This document shows, one piece after another, positions 9,576 through 18,543 of a DNA stretch of 64,000 bases. The stretch lies in assembly GCA_030527925.1 (NCBI GenBank), contig JAUMZW010000006.1, positions 1-64,000 on the forward strand, in the 5' to 3' direction. Position 1 is the stretch's first letter. Each line of letters opens with the position of its first letter. Position numbers and translations under genes: made by a program. Origin of the DNA: Streptococcus sp. Its GTDB lineage: Bacteria; Bacillota; Bacilli; Lactobacillales; Streptococcaceae. The notes below the pieces were generated by a model that did not search any database, had not been told where the DNA came from, and worked only from the letters and a program-made list of their open reading frames with translations.

Positions 9576-11116
9576 TTTAGTTCCCTTCCAAAATCTGACT
9601 CCATAATATTTTTATACTGAGTAAAGAACCACTCAATAATTGGTGCACTTGCATCATTATGTCGACCAGGTCGACTCTTACTTATAATTCTTACCGAAGT
9701 ATTATAAAGACTTTCAAGAATATCATGATAAGCATTCTGATCATAGTCATCATCACGCATATATGCAAGAGCTAAAATTGTTTTACTGAAGTCAGCTTTG
9801 TGAAATTTATCCCAAAATTTTTGATTCAGAGTTTGTGCGGCATCTGGTGATGATTCTCCAACAATTAATTTCATCATATCAAGAGAAGTTCCAAATTCCT
9901 CTGGTCTCTTTAATTTTAGATTAAGAGCTATATCTCCAACATTGACAAGTGGTTTTCCAACAACTATAGCATGTGGATTAAAATCTGCACCATAATATAG
10001 GGCTCCAAATGTTCCCATCGATAATCCTGACAGTGTGAGTTGATCAGTTGAAAAACCAAGATAGTCTAAATGGTTTTGGATATAATCTCTAATTTTATTT
10101 TCTAACTCATCACTTCCCATATAAAATGATCCACCTTCTAGTCTAGGATCACCTATAAGAATGAAAGGGCTATTCATTGATCTCATCATAAAGTAACCCT
10201 CAAATCCTTCAGCTGGTCTAAAACCTGAAAAATAAACATTCAATGGAGGTTTGAGATCTCCAGGATGAAAATAAGCTATAACTTCTTGACGACGTGAATC
10301 AGAAAGTATCTCACCACCTAATAAAAAATTCCCAAATCCTAGTCTCGAATATCTTGCATGAAAGTCTCCTACACGGAGTATTCCTTCTCCACGTGCCTCA
10401 AGAGACATTGCAACGTAAGCTCCATTTGGTAAATCTAGCTCGATTGCTTTTTTTAAATCTTCCTCTGTATAAGTTTTTTCAAGATAGGTCTCGCCAAGTG
10501 AACCTTCTACTAAGAATTTAAATCTAACTAGAATTTCCACATCTCCCTCTTTTTCATATTCTAACCACATATCTAGAGGAATGTCTTTTTTATACGTTTG
10601 ATTATATCGCCAAGTTAAAAGCGTTTGGAAATCAGAACCAAACTCTCCTCTTAATTCAATATTTTTATTCCCGTTATAGAAATATTCTCCAGAAAAAGTA
10701 TGATGAACATTTATACTCGTAGGTGGTTGTTTATCTCCATACTGACCATTATAAAAAGCTCTAGAAATTAGATAACAAATTTTTTCTGGTTCTGATAAAT
10801 CCCATGCTCTAGCCTGGTATCTTTTTACAAATTCTAGAATTTCTGTGTCATAAGAAAAGGTATTCTCATTATATAATATTGTATATGGCTCAATTGAATA
10901 AGGCAATTCAAATAAAGCAGGAATATTCAATAAATCATCTAGTACTATCGCTGAAAAATTTTTAATTTTAACTTCTTTTTCTTCAAGAGCATCTTTTAAA
11001 TTATGTAAATTTTCCGGAGTATAGAAATTCCATTCAATATTTTCAGGCATTTTAACATCTGCTGCCCAATTAAAATATCCTACTTGCAAAACCTGCATTT
11101 TTTCTATTTTTTGCAT
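9572..11116 (-). CDS. asp2: Accessory Sec system protein Asp2, O-acetyltransferase-like
   Basis: 514 residues. Asp2 acts both in adhesin export and as an acetyltransferase that O-acetylates GlcNAc on the adhesin. The alpha/beta-hydrolase nucleophile motif GLSMG is at 364-368 (Ser366), with an acidic cluster RDDD at 454-457 and GRHND with His486. From memory, the S. gordonii triad is Ser362/Glu452/His482, so an offset of four residues fits Ser366/Asp456/His486, although the acid here is Asp. The ATG at 11116 directly follows the asp1 stop, with AGGAAAG as ribosome site. Confidence 0.9.
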   Translation of the reverse strand: MQKIEKMQVLQVGYFNWAADVKMPENIEWNFYTPENLHNLKDALEEKEVKIKNFSAIVLDDLLNIPALFELPYSIEPYTILYNENTFSYDTEILEFVKRYQARAWDLSEPEKICYLISRAFYNGQYGDKQPPTSINVHHTFSGEYFYNGNKNIELRGEFGSDFQTLLTWRYNQTYKKDIPLDMWLEYEKEGDVEILVRFKFLVEGSLGETYLEKTYTEEDLKKAIELDLPNGAYVAMSLEARGEGILRVGDFHARYSRLGFGNFLLGGEILSDSRRQEVIAYFHPGDLKPPLNVYFSGFRPAEGFEGYFMMRSMNSPFILIGDPRLEGGSFYMGSDELENKIRDYIQNHLDYLGFSTDQLTLSGLSMGTFGALYYGADFNPHAIVVGKPLVNVGDIALNLKLKRPEEFGTSLDMMKLIVGESSPDAAQTLNQKFWDKFHKADFSKTILALAYMRDDDYDQNAYHDILESLYNTSVRIISKSRPGRHNDASAPIIEWFFTQYKNIMESDFGRELK

Positions 11117-12688
11117 TTATCGCTTTCCTAACCATTCTTCCCACTTTTGAATCATTCTAAAACCTGTATTTTCTTTTATCTTTTCAATAGAATAGATTAA
11201 TGATTCATTCCACGGTTTTAATGTTTTTAAATAATAATCTGTTGCATTATTTAATTCAGTAAAATCTGAAATTATATAACCATTTTTTAAATGTTCAACA
11301 TATTCAGACTCAACTTTATTAATTTGAGGTATACCTGCCGAAATCCCAGCAATTTGAGTATATAAATCAGGTTCTTCTGCTAAATCTACAATTAATCTCG
11401 TGAACTCTAGCTCCTTAATAACACCAATCTCATTATTAAAATTCTTTATAGAATATCGATAAACTGGAGGAATTTCAATGATACCTTCTTCAATAAGACC
11501 GTCGGCCTTTACTTCTTCGTCTTCTTTAACTTCAAAATCTTCTAAATTAAAATTAGAATTTATCAATTCCTCAATCGTATTCTCTACTTGTGCAAGTTGG
11601 AAACCATCCACATTATATAGAGCAAATACAATATAGATTAATTCGTCTTGTGAAACAACCTCCAACATGCTTTTTATAGCATCTTGATTGATATCTTCAT
11701 GAGATTTTAAATAAAAATAAATTTTTGACTCTTTTCTTTGCTGGCTACTTCCTAATTGTAAACGAGTATCAAAAGAAGAAATACGATGTGTTTTTAAATT
11801 GAAAATAGGGTCAATTTCTAATAATTTTTGTTTATTGCTATTAGTGTCTGTTATGATTAAATCTGCAGCGTAAGACCATACCTTAGTTTCCATATTATTT
11901 TCTATTGGTAGACGGTCTAAAAAGAATGAAAATACTGTTTTAAAATGGTATTTCCGATTTGTTAAAAGAAAATTATTATGAACATGACTAGAGGCAATAA
12001 CTAAAATATCATCCTCAACAAAATTTTCTTCAATTAATCTGTATTTTTCAAAAATAAGTGCATCTATTGATAAATATCTTTCTTTTTTGAAATAGCCTTG
12101 AAATTTTGGATTAACTTGAACAGTATTTTCCCCAACTAATTGCTCTCTAATAACCCACTCACCATCAATTGTTAAATATTCCTGATGATGAGGTACATTA
12201 TCTTCATAATAAATGATACTTGAGATAAACCCTCTATCATCTAAAATATACTCAGAAGTAATTTGATTGAATTCCATACGTTTGATAGAAATGATATTCC
12301 CATCTGGTCCATGATCAACAATTCCTGTTTGCATACCATTTTCATAAATCATGATAAGAAACGGCGTATAGACAAATTCAACCTGTTCTGACCATTCAAA
12401 ATCTTCTAATGAAATCATTTTAACTGTAAAATCTTTAGGAATTTGTTGAATGTCATCAAATATCGAACTATATGGTGTTTCAAATAAATCTTGTCTGTGT
12501 AAAAAATAACGTAACTGAGGGAAATATTGTAATATGACTAATTTAGCTGGTGTTTCAGTTTCTTGAAAAACTCTAATCTGATTAATGGTATCGTCAAATT
12601 CAATTTTATCAGATATACTGTGCCAAGGCATAACATCTGTATACCAACGTCTTTGATTCCCATACCAAGAAGGTACAAAATAATACAT
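11117..12688 (-). CDS. asp1: Accessory Sec system protein Asp1
   Basis: 523 residues. Asp1 resembles a GT-B glycosyltransferase fold but lacks catalytic residues; it binds Asp3 and Asp2 and is needed for export of serine-rich repeat adhesins. Family marks are the N-terminal YYFVPSWYGNQRRWYTD and the C-terminal ISAGIPQINKVESEYVEHLK region. A perfect AGGAG lies 7 bases before the ATG, in the 8-bp gap after secY2. An acidic linker rich in Glu and Asp (about residues 378-402) is notable but not disruptive. Confidence 0.9.
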   Translation of the reverse strand: MYYFVPSWYGNQRRWYTDVMPWHSISDKIEFDDTINQIRVFQETETPAKLVILQYFPQLRYFLHRQDLFETPYSSIFDDIQQIPKDFTVKMISLEDFEWSEQVEFVYTPFLIMIYENGMQTGIVDHGPDGNIISIKRMEFNQITSEYILDDRGFISSIIYYEDNVPHHQEYLTIDGEWVIREQLVGENTVQVNPKFQGYFKKERYLSIDALIFEKYRLIEENFVEDDILVIASSHVHNNFLLTNRKYHFKTVFSFFLDRLPIENNMETKVWSYAADLIITDTNSNKQKLLEIDPIFNLKTHRISSFDTRLQLGSSQQRKESKIYFYLKSHEDINQDAIKSMLEVVSQDELIYIVFALYNVDGFQLAQVENTIEELINSNFNLEDFEVKEDEEVKADGLIEEGIIEIPPVYRYSIKNFNNEIGVIKELEFTRLIVDLAEEPDLYTQIAGISAGIPQINKVESEYVEHLKNGYIISDFTELNNATDYYLKTLKPWNESLIYSIEKIKENTGFRMIQKWEEWLGKR

Positions 12689-12696
12689 TTTAACTC

Positions 12697-13908
12697 CTAA
12701 AATATTTGTGTATACTTTTCATTTAATCGAAGAGCTTTTACCTCTTCTTTTATCATGAAAACCATCCCAATAAAAATCATAAAGATACCGGGTATCATAC
12801 TAAGTCTCAAATATCTAATATCCTTCAAAACAATAAGCATTGGTGCTACAGAAAATACTACTAAATAAAGAGCACCCACAACACCTAGTTTTCGGACAAT
12901 TGAATTGATATACTTTCTCGTCGGATTTCCTGGATAAATACCTTCTATATATTCAGCATTTTTTTGCATTTTATCCGATATCTCATCACCATTAACATTG
13001 ACAAATGCAAAACCAATTCCTAAAATGAAGATCACTATAACATAAGTTATTAGCCAAACTGGTTTACCCATTTGAAAACTTGAAATCCAATCATTAATTT
13101 TTACTAAGTTTGGTTTAAAAGCAACTATCAACATTAGGATATACTGTGGAATTGAGACCAAAGATAATGCATACATGATTGGCATCCCCCCGGCAGGATT
13201 CAATTTAATATCTAAGTAAGAATATTTTTTGAAATCATTATGAATTCCAATTTTACTAATCGGAACCTGATAAATTGAACGTTCAAATATAATTGCAACA
13301 TATAATACAAATAAAGCATATGCAAATATAACTAATAACCACTCATAACCTAGACTTAGTGTTGTAAACGATCTATCAATATCACTTGGCATGTACAGAA
13401 TCATACCAATAATCATAATGGCTGTCGACGATCCCAAACCCATCATTGAGTTTATATCTGCCAACCAAATAAGGAAGAATGCGCCTGCTATTAGAATAAC
13501 TGTATTTAAGATGATAGCTAACATTGAATTTACCCCTTCTTGTAAAGGTAAATATAATGATGTTGAAAGTGACTGAATGATAGCAACTACTAATGCTAGA
13601 TACATCTTTCGTCGCTCTAAAACTTTGAATGGTATGTTATCTAGATTAAATTTTTTAGATACAGTAAACATTCTCCAAAGTAACATAGATGACATCCAGG
13701 GTGATAAACCGATTGAAAAAATATTCATTGATCTTAAACCACCACCCATTACTGCACTTGTTAATTCTAAACCACCAGAAAAACCTGATAATGTTAAAGT
13801 TTTTGTTACGTCAACAAAAGGTAATGTTAACTTACTACCTAATACATAAATAAACATTAAAAAAATTGTCCAACCAATTTTTTTTGTCACATCTGACTTA
13901 AATTTCAT
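12697..13908 (-). CDS. secY2: Accessory Sec translocon channel SecY2
   Basis: 403 residues, shorter than housekeeping SecY, with about ten predicted membrane helices. It begins MKFKSDVTKKIGWTIFLMFIY; the second-helix plug region SAVMGGGLRSMNIFSIGLSPWMSSMLLWR and the C-terminal NAEYIEGIYPGNPTRKYI are typical SecY features. It forms the pore used only by the glycosylated adhesin. It is the first gene of the operon. In most streptococci the adhesin gene lies directly upstream in the same direction; here that space holds no gene and then an IS element. Confidence 0.93.
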   Translation of the reverse strand: MKFKSDVTKKIGWTIFLMFIYVLGSKLTLPFVDVTKTLTLSGFSGGLELTSAVMGGGLRSMNIFSIGLSPWMSSMLLWRMFTVSKKFNLDNIPFKVLERRKMYLALVVAIIQSLSTSLYLPLQEGVNSMLAIILNTVILIAGAFFLIWLADINSMMGLGSSTAIMIIGMILYMPSDIDRSFTTLSLGYEWLLVIFAYALFVLYVAIIFERSIYQVPISKIGIHNDFKKYSYLDIKLNPAGGMPIMYALSLVSIPQYILMLIVAFKPNLVKINDWISSFQMGKPVWLITYVIVIFILGIGFAFVNVNGDEISDKMQKNAEYIEGIYPGNPTRKYINSIVRKLGVVGALYLVVFSVAPMLIVLKDIRYLRLSMIPGIFMIFIGMVFMIKEEVKALRLNEKYTQIF

Positions 13909-14510
13909 TACTAATAAATACTCCTAGAGTTTTCTATCTATTTATGGCTTATCCCAAACAATTTATAAAACAAGCTCAAATATTAAAAATAGGCTCAATA
14001 TACCGTCTTGATTATACCACATCATAGATAGAAAATAAACAACCATCTATCTAGAACACTGTAAACCCATACTGAATTTCCTGAAAATTTAAATACCATT
14101 TAGACTTTATTTCTATTTTTCAAAGCTTCTCCTAAGTAGTTAAAGACTCACATAAAGTTAATATTTAACTTTTAAATATTCTTATAACAATTTACTTTGA
14201 GCCAAAGTCTACAATTTTTTCGATTCGTCAATCATGACATAACAATCAATAGTAAATTTGTACAGTAGTTGTATATCCGCCCTATAACAGACATAAATCG
14301 ACTGTTAAGCCACAATCACTTATAATCACTGAACTATTCATATGTTCCTCTTATTTCAGAGATATGAAGCTTAATAAAATAGCACCTAGTGTGATACAAA
14401 ATGCCTGAATAGCTTGTCTATAAAACTAGTAAGCTACCATGTTTCTCACTCAATAATAAACGTATTTTGCAACTCGGTGTTTCCTACAACTTGAATAGGT
14501 TACACTAAAC
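13909..14510. other. About 600 bp without a gene upstream of secY2
   Basis: Apart from the candidate secY2 promoter and the inverted repeat at 14025-14053, no open frame of useful length, sorting motif (LPxTG) or serine-repeat coding is visible on either strand. This is where the adhesin gene ends in the usual locus. The right boundary is the IS3 element. Confidence 0.6.
14011..14016 (-). promoter_or_regulatory. Candidate extended -10 promoter for the secY2 operon
   Basis: The minus strand reads TGGTATAAT, an extended -10 box, about 100 bases before the secY2 ATG; no good -35 is seen at 17 bases. An inverted repeat TAGATAG (14025-14031) / CTATCTA (14047-14053) sits just upstream of the -10 and could bind a regulator. 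If real, the operon does not depend on read-through from an adhesin gene. Confidence 0.4.
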
Positions 14511-14562
14511 TAGACAGAAATTATAAAGTGTTCTACACTAACACTAAGAAATGGAGAAACCT

Positions 14563-14853
14563 ATGTCTAGAAAATATCGTCGTCAGTTTAGTGACGCATT
14601 CAAGCAACAAATTGTTGATTTACATCATGCTGGAAAAAAACGTAGCGAGATTATCAAAGAATACGACCTAACCCCTTCAACCTTCGATAAGTGGATGAGA
14701 CAATCCAGAACAACTGGCTCATTTAAAACGGTCGATAATCTGACAGATGAACAACGTGAATTGATGGAGCTGAGAAAGCGAAATAAGCAGCTTGAGATGG
14801 AGAATGATATCCTAAAGCAAGCGGCAGTGATTATGGCACGAAAAGACAAGTAA
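14563..14853 (+). CDS. IS3-family transposase OrfA
   Basis: 96 residues from the ATG at 14563, preceded by TGGAG 7 bases upstream; an in-frame ATG 12 bases earlier overlaps that ribosome site. Helix-turn-helix about residues 6-50 (KQQIVDLHHAGKKRSEIIKE, then STFDKWMR) for binding the element ends, followed by a leucine-rich coiled coil (LRKRNKQLEMENDILKQA). The end ARKDK contains the run A-AAA-G at 14841-14845, the likely -1 slippery site that joins OrfA to OrfB. Confidence 0.88.
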   Translation: MSRKYRRQFSDAFKQQIVDLHHAGKKRSEIIKEYDLTPSTFDKWMRQSRTTGSFKTVDNLTDEQRELMELRKRNKQLEMENDILKQAAVIMARKDK

Positions 14854-14879
14854 TCACTGCTAACAAGGATAACTACAGT

Positions 14880-15668
14880 GTGTCTGCCATTTGCCATTTC
14901 TTGGCAATTCCACGTTCCAGCTATTACTATAAAGCAGTAGACCCTGTATCGGAAGTGGACCTCGAAGAAAAGGTGAGTGGCATTTTCAGCGAAAGCAAGG
15001 CTCGGTATGGTGCTAGGAAAATCAAGAAATGCTTGGAAAAGGACGGCATCATACTCTCTCGACGTCGGATTCGTCGCATCATGAAGCGTTTGAATTTAGT
15101 TTCCGTCTACCAGAAAGCTACCTTTAAACCCCATTCAAAAGGGAAGAATGAAGCTCTAATTCCAAACCGACTAGACAGGCAATTCGACCAAGAAAGACCA
15201 CTGGAAGCCCTGGTGACCGACTTGACTTATGTCCGTGTTGATAGGCGCTGGGCTTACGTTTGTCTCATCATTGACCTTTATAATCGTGAAATCATTGGAT
15301 TATCCGTCGGTTGGCACAAGACAGCAGAGCTCGTTAAACAAGCCATTCAAAGCATTCCTTATGCACTAATCAAGGTCAAGTTGTTCCATTCTGATCGTGG
15401 CAAGGAGTTTGATAATCAGCTGATTGATGAGATGTTAGAAGCCTTTGGTATCACCCGTTCTCTCAGTCAAGCTGGTTGTCCCTATGATAATGCCGTAGCT
15501 GAGAGTACCTATCGTTCCTTCAAACTTGAGTTTATCAATCAAGAAACGTTTCAATCACTAGAAGAATTAGCCCTCAAAACAAAAGATTATGTCCACTGGT
15601 GGAACTATCATCGCATTCATGGTAGTCTCAACTATCAAACTCCCATGACAAAACGAGTCATCCCTTAA
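14880..15668 (+). CDS. IS3-family transposase OrfB (DDE integrase core)
   Basis: 262 residues from a nominal GTG. The frame is open upstream through KRQVITANKDNYSVSAICHF back to the slippery run at 14841-14845, so it is probably made as an OrfA-OrfB fusion by -1 frameshifting. An HTH_21-like region (EVDLEEKVSGIFSESKARYGARKI) precedes the integrase core. Catalytic residues: Asp in ALVTDLTYVRV, Asp in FHSDRGKEF, and Glu in YDNAVAESTYRSFK. Full length and undamaged. Confidence 0.88.
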   Translation: MSAICHFLAIPRSSYYYKAVDPVSEVDLEEKVSGIFSESKARYGARKIKKCLEKDGIILSRRRIRRIMKRLNLVSVYQKATFKPHSKGKNEALIPNRLDRQFDQERPLEALVTDLTYVRVDRRWAYVCLIIDLYNREIIGLSVGWHKTAELVKQAIQSIPYALIKVKLFHSDRGKEFDNQLIDEMLEAFGITRSLSQAGCPYDNAVAESTYRSFKLEFINQETFQSLEELALKTKDYVHWWNYHRIHGSLNYQTPMTKRVIP

Positions 15669-15692
15669 AAAACACTTTATAAAAATTGTACA

Positions 15693-15933
15693 GAAAAGTG
15701 TTCTCTTTTCAAAACTTACGTCACTAATGCCATGGAACTCCCCTATTTTAACGCTAAACTAGAAGCAACAAATAAGCTCATCAAGGACATCAAACGAAAT
15801 GCTTTTGGTTATCGGAACTTTGAAAACTTCAAACAACGTATCTATATCGTTTTGAACATCACAAAAGAGAAGACGAACTTCGTCTCCTCTCGTGCTTAAT
15901 TATAGGTCACCCACTACAGTTGACAAAGAGGCA
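15693..15933 (+). pseudogene. ISL3-family transposase, C-terminal fragment
   Basis: From about 15714 the plus strand reads KTYVTNAMELPYFNAKLEAT, then NKLIKDIKRNAFGYRNFENF, then KQRIYIVLNITKEKTNF, ending VSSRA and TAA at 15897-15899. The N-K-L-I-K-D-I-K-R-N-A-F-G-Y-R-N-F block is the conserved end of IS1167/IS1193-type transposases. Bases 15905-15933 resemble the terminal repeat of that group (CACTACAGTTGACAAAGAG region). The fragment begins where the IS3 element ends; its 5' part is not found on the other side. Confidence 0.75.
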
Positions 15934-15999
15934 AAAACTGCGATAATAAGGAATTTTCAATGAATAAATCAAGATTGTTTTTATAAATTTAAAATATAT

Positions 16000-16027
16000 A
16001 AAGAGCCTAGATTAATCTAGACTCTTT
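16000..16027 (-). terminator. Terminator after xfp
   Basis: AAAGAG-CTAGATT / AATCTAG-CTCTTT hairpin 28 bases downstream of the xfp stop; the minus-strand transcript continues into an AT-rich run. Confidence 0.7.
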
Positions 16028-16055
16028 TGTAATGATTTAACTCATATCAGAAATT

Positions 16056-18419
16056 TTATTTTAAAACTTCCCATTTCCAGTTTTTAACTTCAGGAATATC
16101 ATCTCCATTTTCACGAATGTAGCTTGTATGATGAGCTAACGTTGCATCCATTTCATCAGAGAAAGTCTTAGCTTCTGCTCCGTATACTGCATTTGCTGCA
16201 TCTTGAGCAAGATGGAAACGATCAAGCTCTGATAATACACGCATATCAAATGGTGTTGTGATATCTCCATTTTCACGGTAACCATGAACATGAAGATTAT
16301 GGTTATGACGACTAAAGAAAATATCTCTAATCATACCTTCATAGCCATGGAAGGCAAAGATAACAGGTTTGTCAGTTGTAAATACTGCATCGAACTCTTC
16401 ATCACTCAAACCACGTGGGTCAACATCAGGATGACGTAATTTCAATATGTCAACAACATTAACAAAGCGAATTTTTAATTCTGGGAATTGTTTATGGAGA
16501 ATTGAGATTGCGGCTAATGCTTCAAGGTTGGGTTCTGTACCCGCTGCTGCAAAGACAACATCTGGTTCCTGACCATTATCTGTTGAAGCCCAATCAATCA
16601 CTTTGTAACCTTCTTTAACTAGTTCTTTTGCTTCATCAACAGAATAGAATTGTGGACGTGGGTGTTTTGAAGTTACGATAAGGTTAACTTTATCTTCTTC
16701 AGTTAAAGCCTCAGCCATAACCGCTAATAAGCTATTGGTATCAGCCGGTAAATATTCACGAATATATTCCGGAGTTTTTTCAGCAAGGTGTGTTAAAAGA
16801 CCTGGATCTTGGTGAGTATAACCGTTATGGTCTTGTTGGAATACTGTTGATGTTGCAATCAAGTTAAGTGATGGGTAATTTTTACGCCATTTAGTATGTG
16901 TTTTTGATTTTCTTAACCATTTGAAATGTTGTGTAATCATTGAATCAACTACGCGAAGGAATGACTCATATGATGCAAAGAATCCATGGCGACCAGTCAA
17001 TACATAACCTTCAAGGAATCCTTCAGCTTGATGCTCTGATAATTGAGAATCGATAACACGTCCAACTGGTGAAATCCATTCATCATAACTTTCATCACGA
17101 CGTCCTAACCATTGACGGTTTGTTGCATCAAATACATGGTTCAAACGGTTTGATTTTGTTTCATCTGGACCAAATATACGGAAATTATCTGGGTTAGCTT
17201 TAATCAAATCAGCAGCAAATTTCCCAAATTCAATCATATCTTGAGCAACAACTTGACCTGGAACACTTGTATCAAGTGCATGAGATTCCCAATCTGTAAT
17301 TGTCATTGGCTTAACAACTCCAGCATTTGTTACTGGGTTCATTGACATACGACGGTCACCTTTTGGTGAAATTTCAGCAATTTCTGACACCAAATGACCT
17401 GTTTCATCAAATAATTCTTCTGGACGATAAGATTTTAACCATGATACCAATTGGTCAACATGAGACATGTCTTTTCCTGATACTGGAATTGGAACTTGAT
17501 GGGCACGGAAACCACCTTCAATTGGCTCACCATTCCAATCTTTTGGTCCTGTCCAACCTTTAGGAATACGAACAATCAATACTGGCCATTTTGGCATTGT
17601 TGCATCTTCTGCTTTTCCTTTGCGTGCTTCAGCCTGAATTGCCTTAATTTCTTCAATAGCTTGGTCTAATTTTTCAGCCATCAATGGGTGTACAAGCTCA
17701 GGATCAGTTCCTTCCACAAAAATTGGTGACCATCCTAACCCATTAAAGTATTGTGTTAATTCTTCATCAGTTTTACGGTCTAAAATTGTTGGATTATGGA
17801 TTTTACCTCCATTCAAATAAAGAATTGGCAATACTGCTCCATCATTAACTGGATTAATAAAGACATTTGAGAACCATCCAGCATTAAGTGGACCTGTTTC
17901 TGCTTCTCCATCACCAATAACAGTTGCAGCAATAAGGTCAGGATTATCTAAAATAGCACCTGTTGCATGAGATAAAGCATATCCAAGTTCTCCACCTTCA
18001 TGAATTGAACCTGGTGTTTCTGGGGCAGCATGTGATGCTATTCCTCCAGGGAATGAGAAAATTTTACAAAGTTGTTTGAAACCAGCATCATCTTGTGTAA
18101 TTTCTGGATAGCGTTCAGTATATGAACCGTCAAGATACGAGTTTGATACCATAACTTGACCACCATGTCCTGGTCCTTCAATATAAAACATATCTAAATC
18201 ATACTTGTTAATCGCACGATTTAAGTGTGCATAGATAAAGTTTTGACCTGAGATTGTTCCCCAGTGTCCAATAGGATTAGCTTTTACATCCCCTTCTTCA
18301 ATTGGACGACGTAATAAAGGATTATCTTTTAAATACATTTGTGCAACTGAAATGTAGTTTGCTGCACGCCACCATGCGTCAACTTTGTCTAAATACTGTT
18401 TATCATCAAAATTTGTCAT
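16056..18419 (-). CDS. xfp: Xylulose-5-phosphate/fructose-6-phosphate phosphoketolase
   Basis: 787 residues from the ATG at 18419, preceded by AAAGGAG at about 5 bases; longer in-frame starts lack a ribosome site. The thiamine-diphosphate enzyme cleaves D-xylulose 5-phosphate with phosphate into acetyl-phosphate and glyceraldehyde 3-phosphate. Seen are the N-terminal [15 protein letters not shown], the diphosphate motif [14 protein letters not shown] and the phosphoketolase-specific [12 protein letters not shown]. Length matches the family. It follows ulaG by 125 bp, so it probably belongs to the ascorbate regulon, whose end product is D-xylulose 5-phosphate. A hairpin-rich leader lies between them. 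Confidence 0.93.
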   Translation of the reverse strand: MTNFDDKQYLDKVDAWWRAANYISVAQMYLKDNPLLRRPIEEGDVKANPIGHWGTISGQNFIYAHLNRAINKYDLDMFYIEGPGHGGQVMVSNSYLDGSYTERYPEITQDDAGFKQLCKIFSFPGGIASHAAPETPGSIHEGGELGYALSHATGAILDNPDLIAATVIGDGEAETGPLNAGWFSNVFINPVNDGAVLPILYLNGGKIHNPTILDRKTDEELTQYFNGLGWSPIFVEGTDPELVHPLMAEKLDQAIEEIKAIQAEARKGKAEDATMPKWPVLIVRIPKGWTGPKDWNGEPIEGGFRAHQVPIPVSGKDMSHVDQLVSWLKSYRPEELFDETGHLVSEIAEISPKGDRRMSMNPVTNAGVVKPMTITDWESHALDTSVPGQVVAQDMIEFGKFAADLIKANPDNFRIFGPDETKSNRLNHVFDATNRQWLGRRDESYDEWISPVGRVIDSQLSEHQAEGFLEGYVLTGRHGFFASYESFLRVVDSMITQHFKWLRKSKTHTKWRKNYPSLNLIATSTVFQQDHNGYTHQDPGLLTHLAEKTPEYIREYLPADTNSLLAVMAEALTEEDKVNLIVTSKHPRPQFYSVDEAKELVKEGYKVIDWASTDNGQEPDVVFAAAGTEPNLEALAAISILHKQFPELKIRFVNVVDILKLRHPDVDPRGLSDEEFDAVFTTDKPVIFAFHGYEGMIRDIFFSRHNHNLHVHGYRENGDITTPFDMRVLSELDRFHLAQDAANAVYGAEAKTFSDEMDATLAHHTSYIRENGDDIPEVKNWKWEVLK

Positions 18420-18463
18420 TTTTTCTCCTTTTGTGCTTTTATTCACATTTTTTATCAAGAAAA

Positions 18464-18520
18464 AGCTTAAATCGAACAAGATGTTCAATCCTATAGGGAA
18501 CATAGTGCCCAATTTAAGCT
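18464..18520 (-). ncRNA. Candidate structured leader (three-way junction) before xfp
   Basis: On the minus strand the closing stem is AGCTTAAAT / ATTTAAGCT (9 bp). It encloses a GGG...CCC hairpin and a 7-bp hairpin TTGAACA-TCT-TGTTCGA. The closing stem is followed by TTTTTC, so it could be a terminator or attenuator in the xfp leader, about 45 bases before the start codon. No known riboswitch class is recognised. Confidence 0.45.
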
Positions 18521-18543
18521 AATTTTACTTAAATTATTCTTTA

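Larger units (their letters stand above)
14511..15692 (+). mobile_element. Intact IS3-family insertion sequence
   Basis: About 1.18 kb with orfA and orfB in overlapping frames. Terminal inverted repeats of 22 bp are seen at 14511-14532 and 15671-15692 with 16 of 22 matches, sharing TTATAAAGTGTT at their inner ends. All coding parts are open and the DDE residues are present, so it may be active. The right end abuts an ISL3-family transposase fragment; no direct target repeat is obvious. A short piece of a related element lies at 31911-31992. That piece shares the sequence GGTTACACTAAAC just outside my left repeat, so the true left end may be near 14498. Confidence 0.85.

Noticed and set aside
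13909-14510. Remnant of an adhesin 3' end
   Set aside because: I looked for LPxTG, a hydrophobic tail and serine repeats on the minus strand and found none that are convincing.
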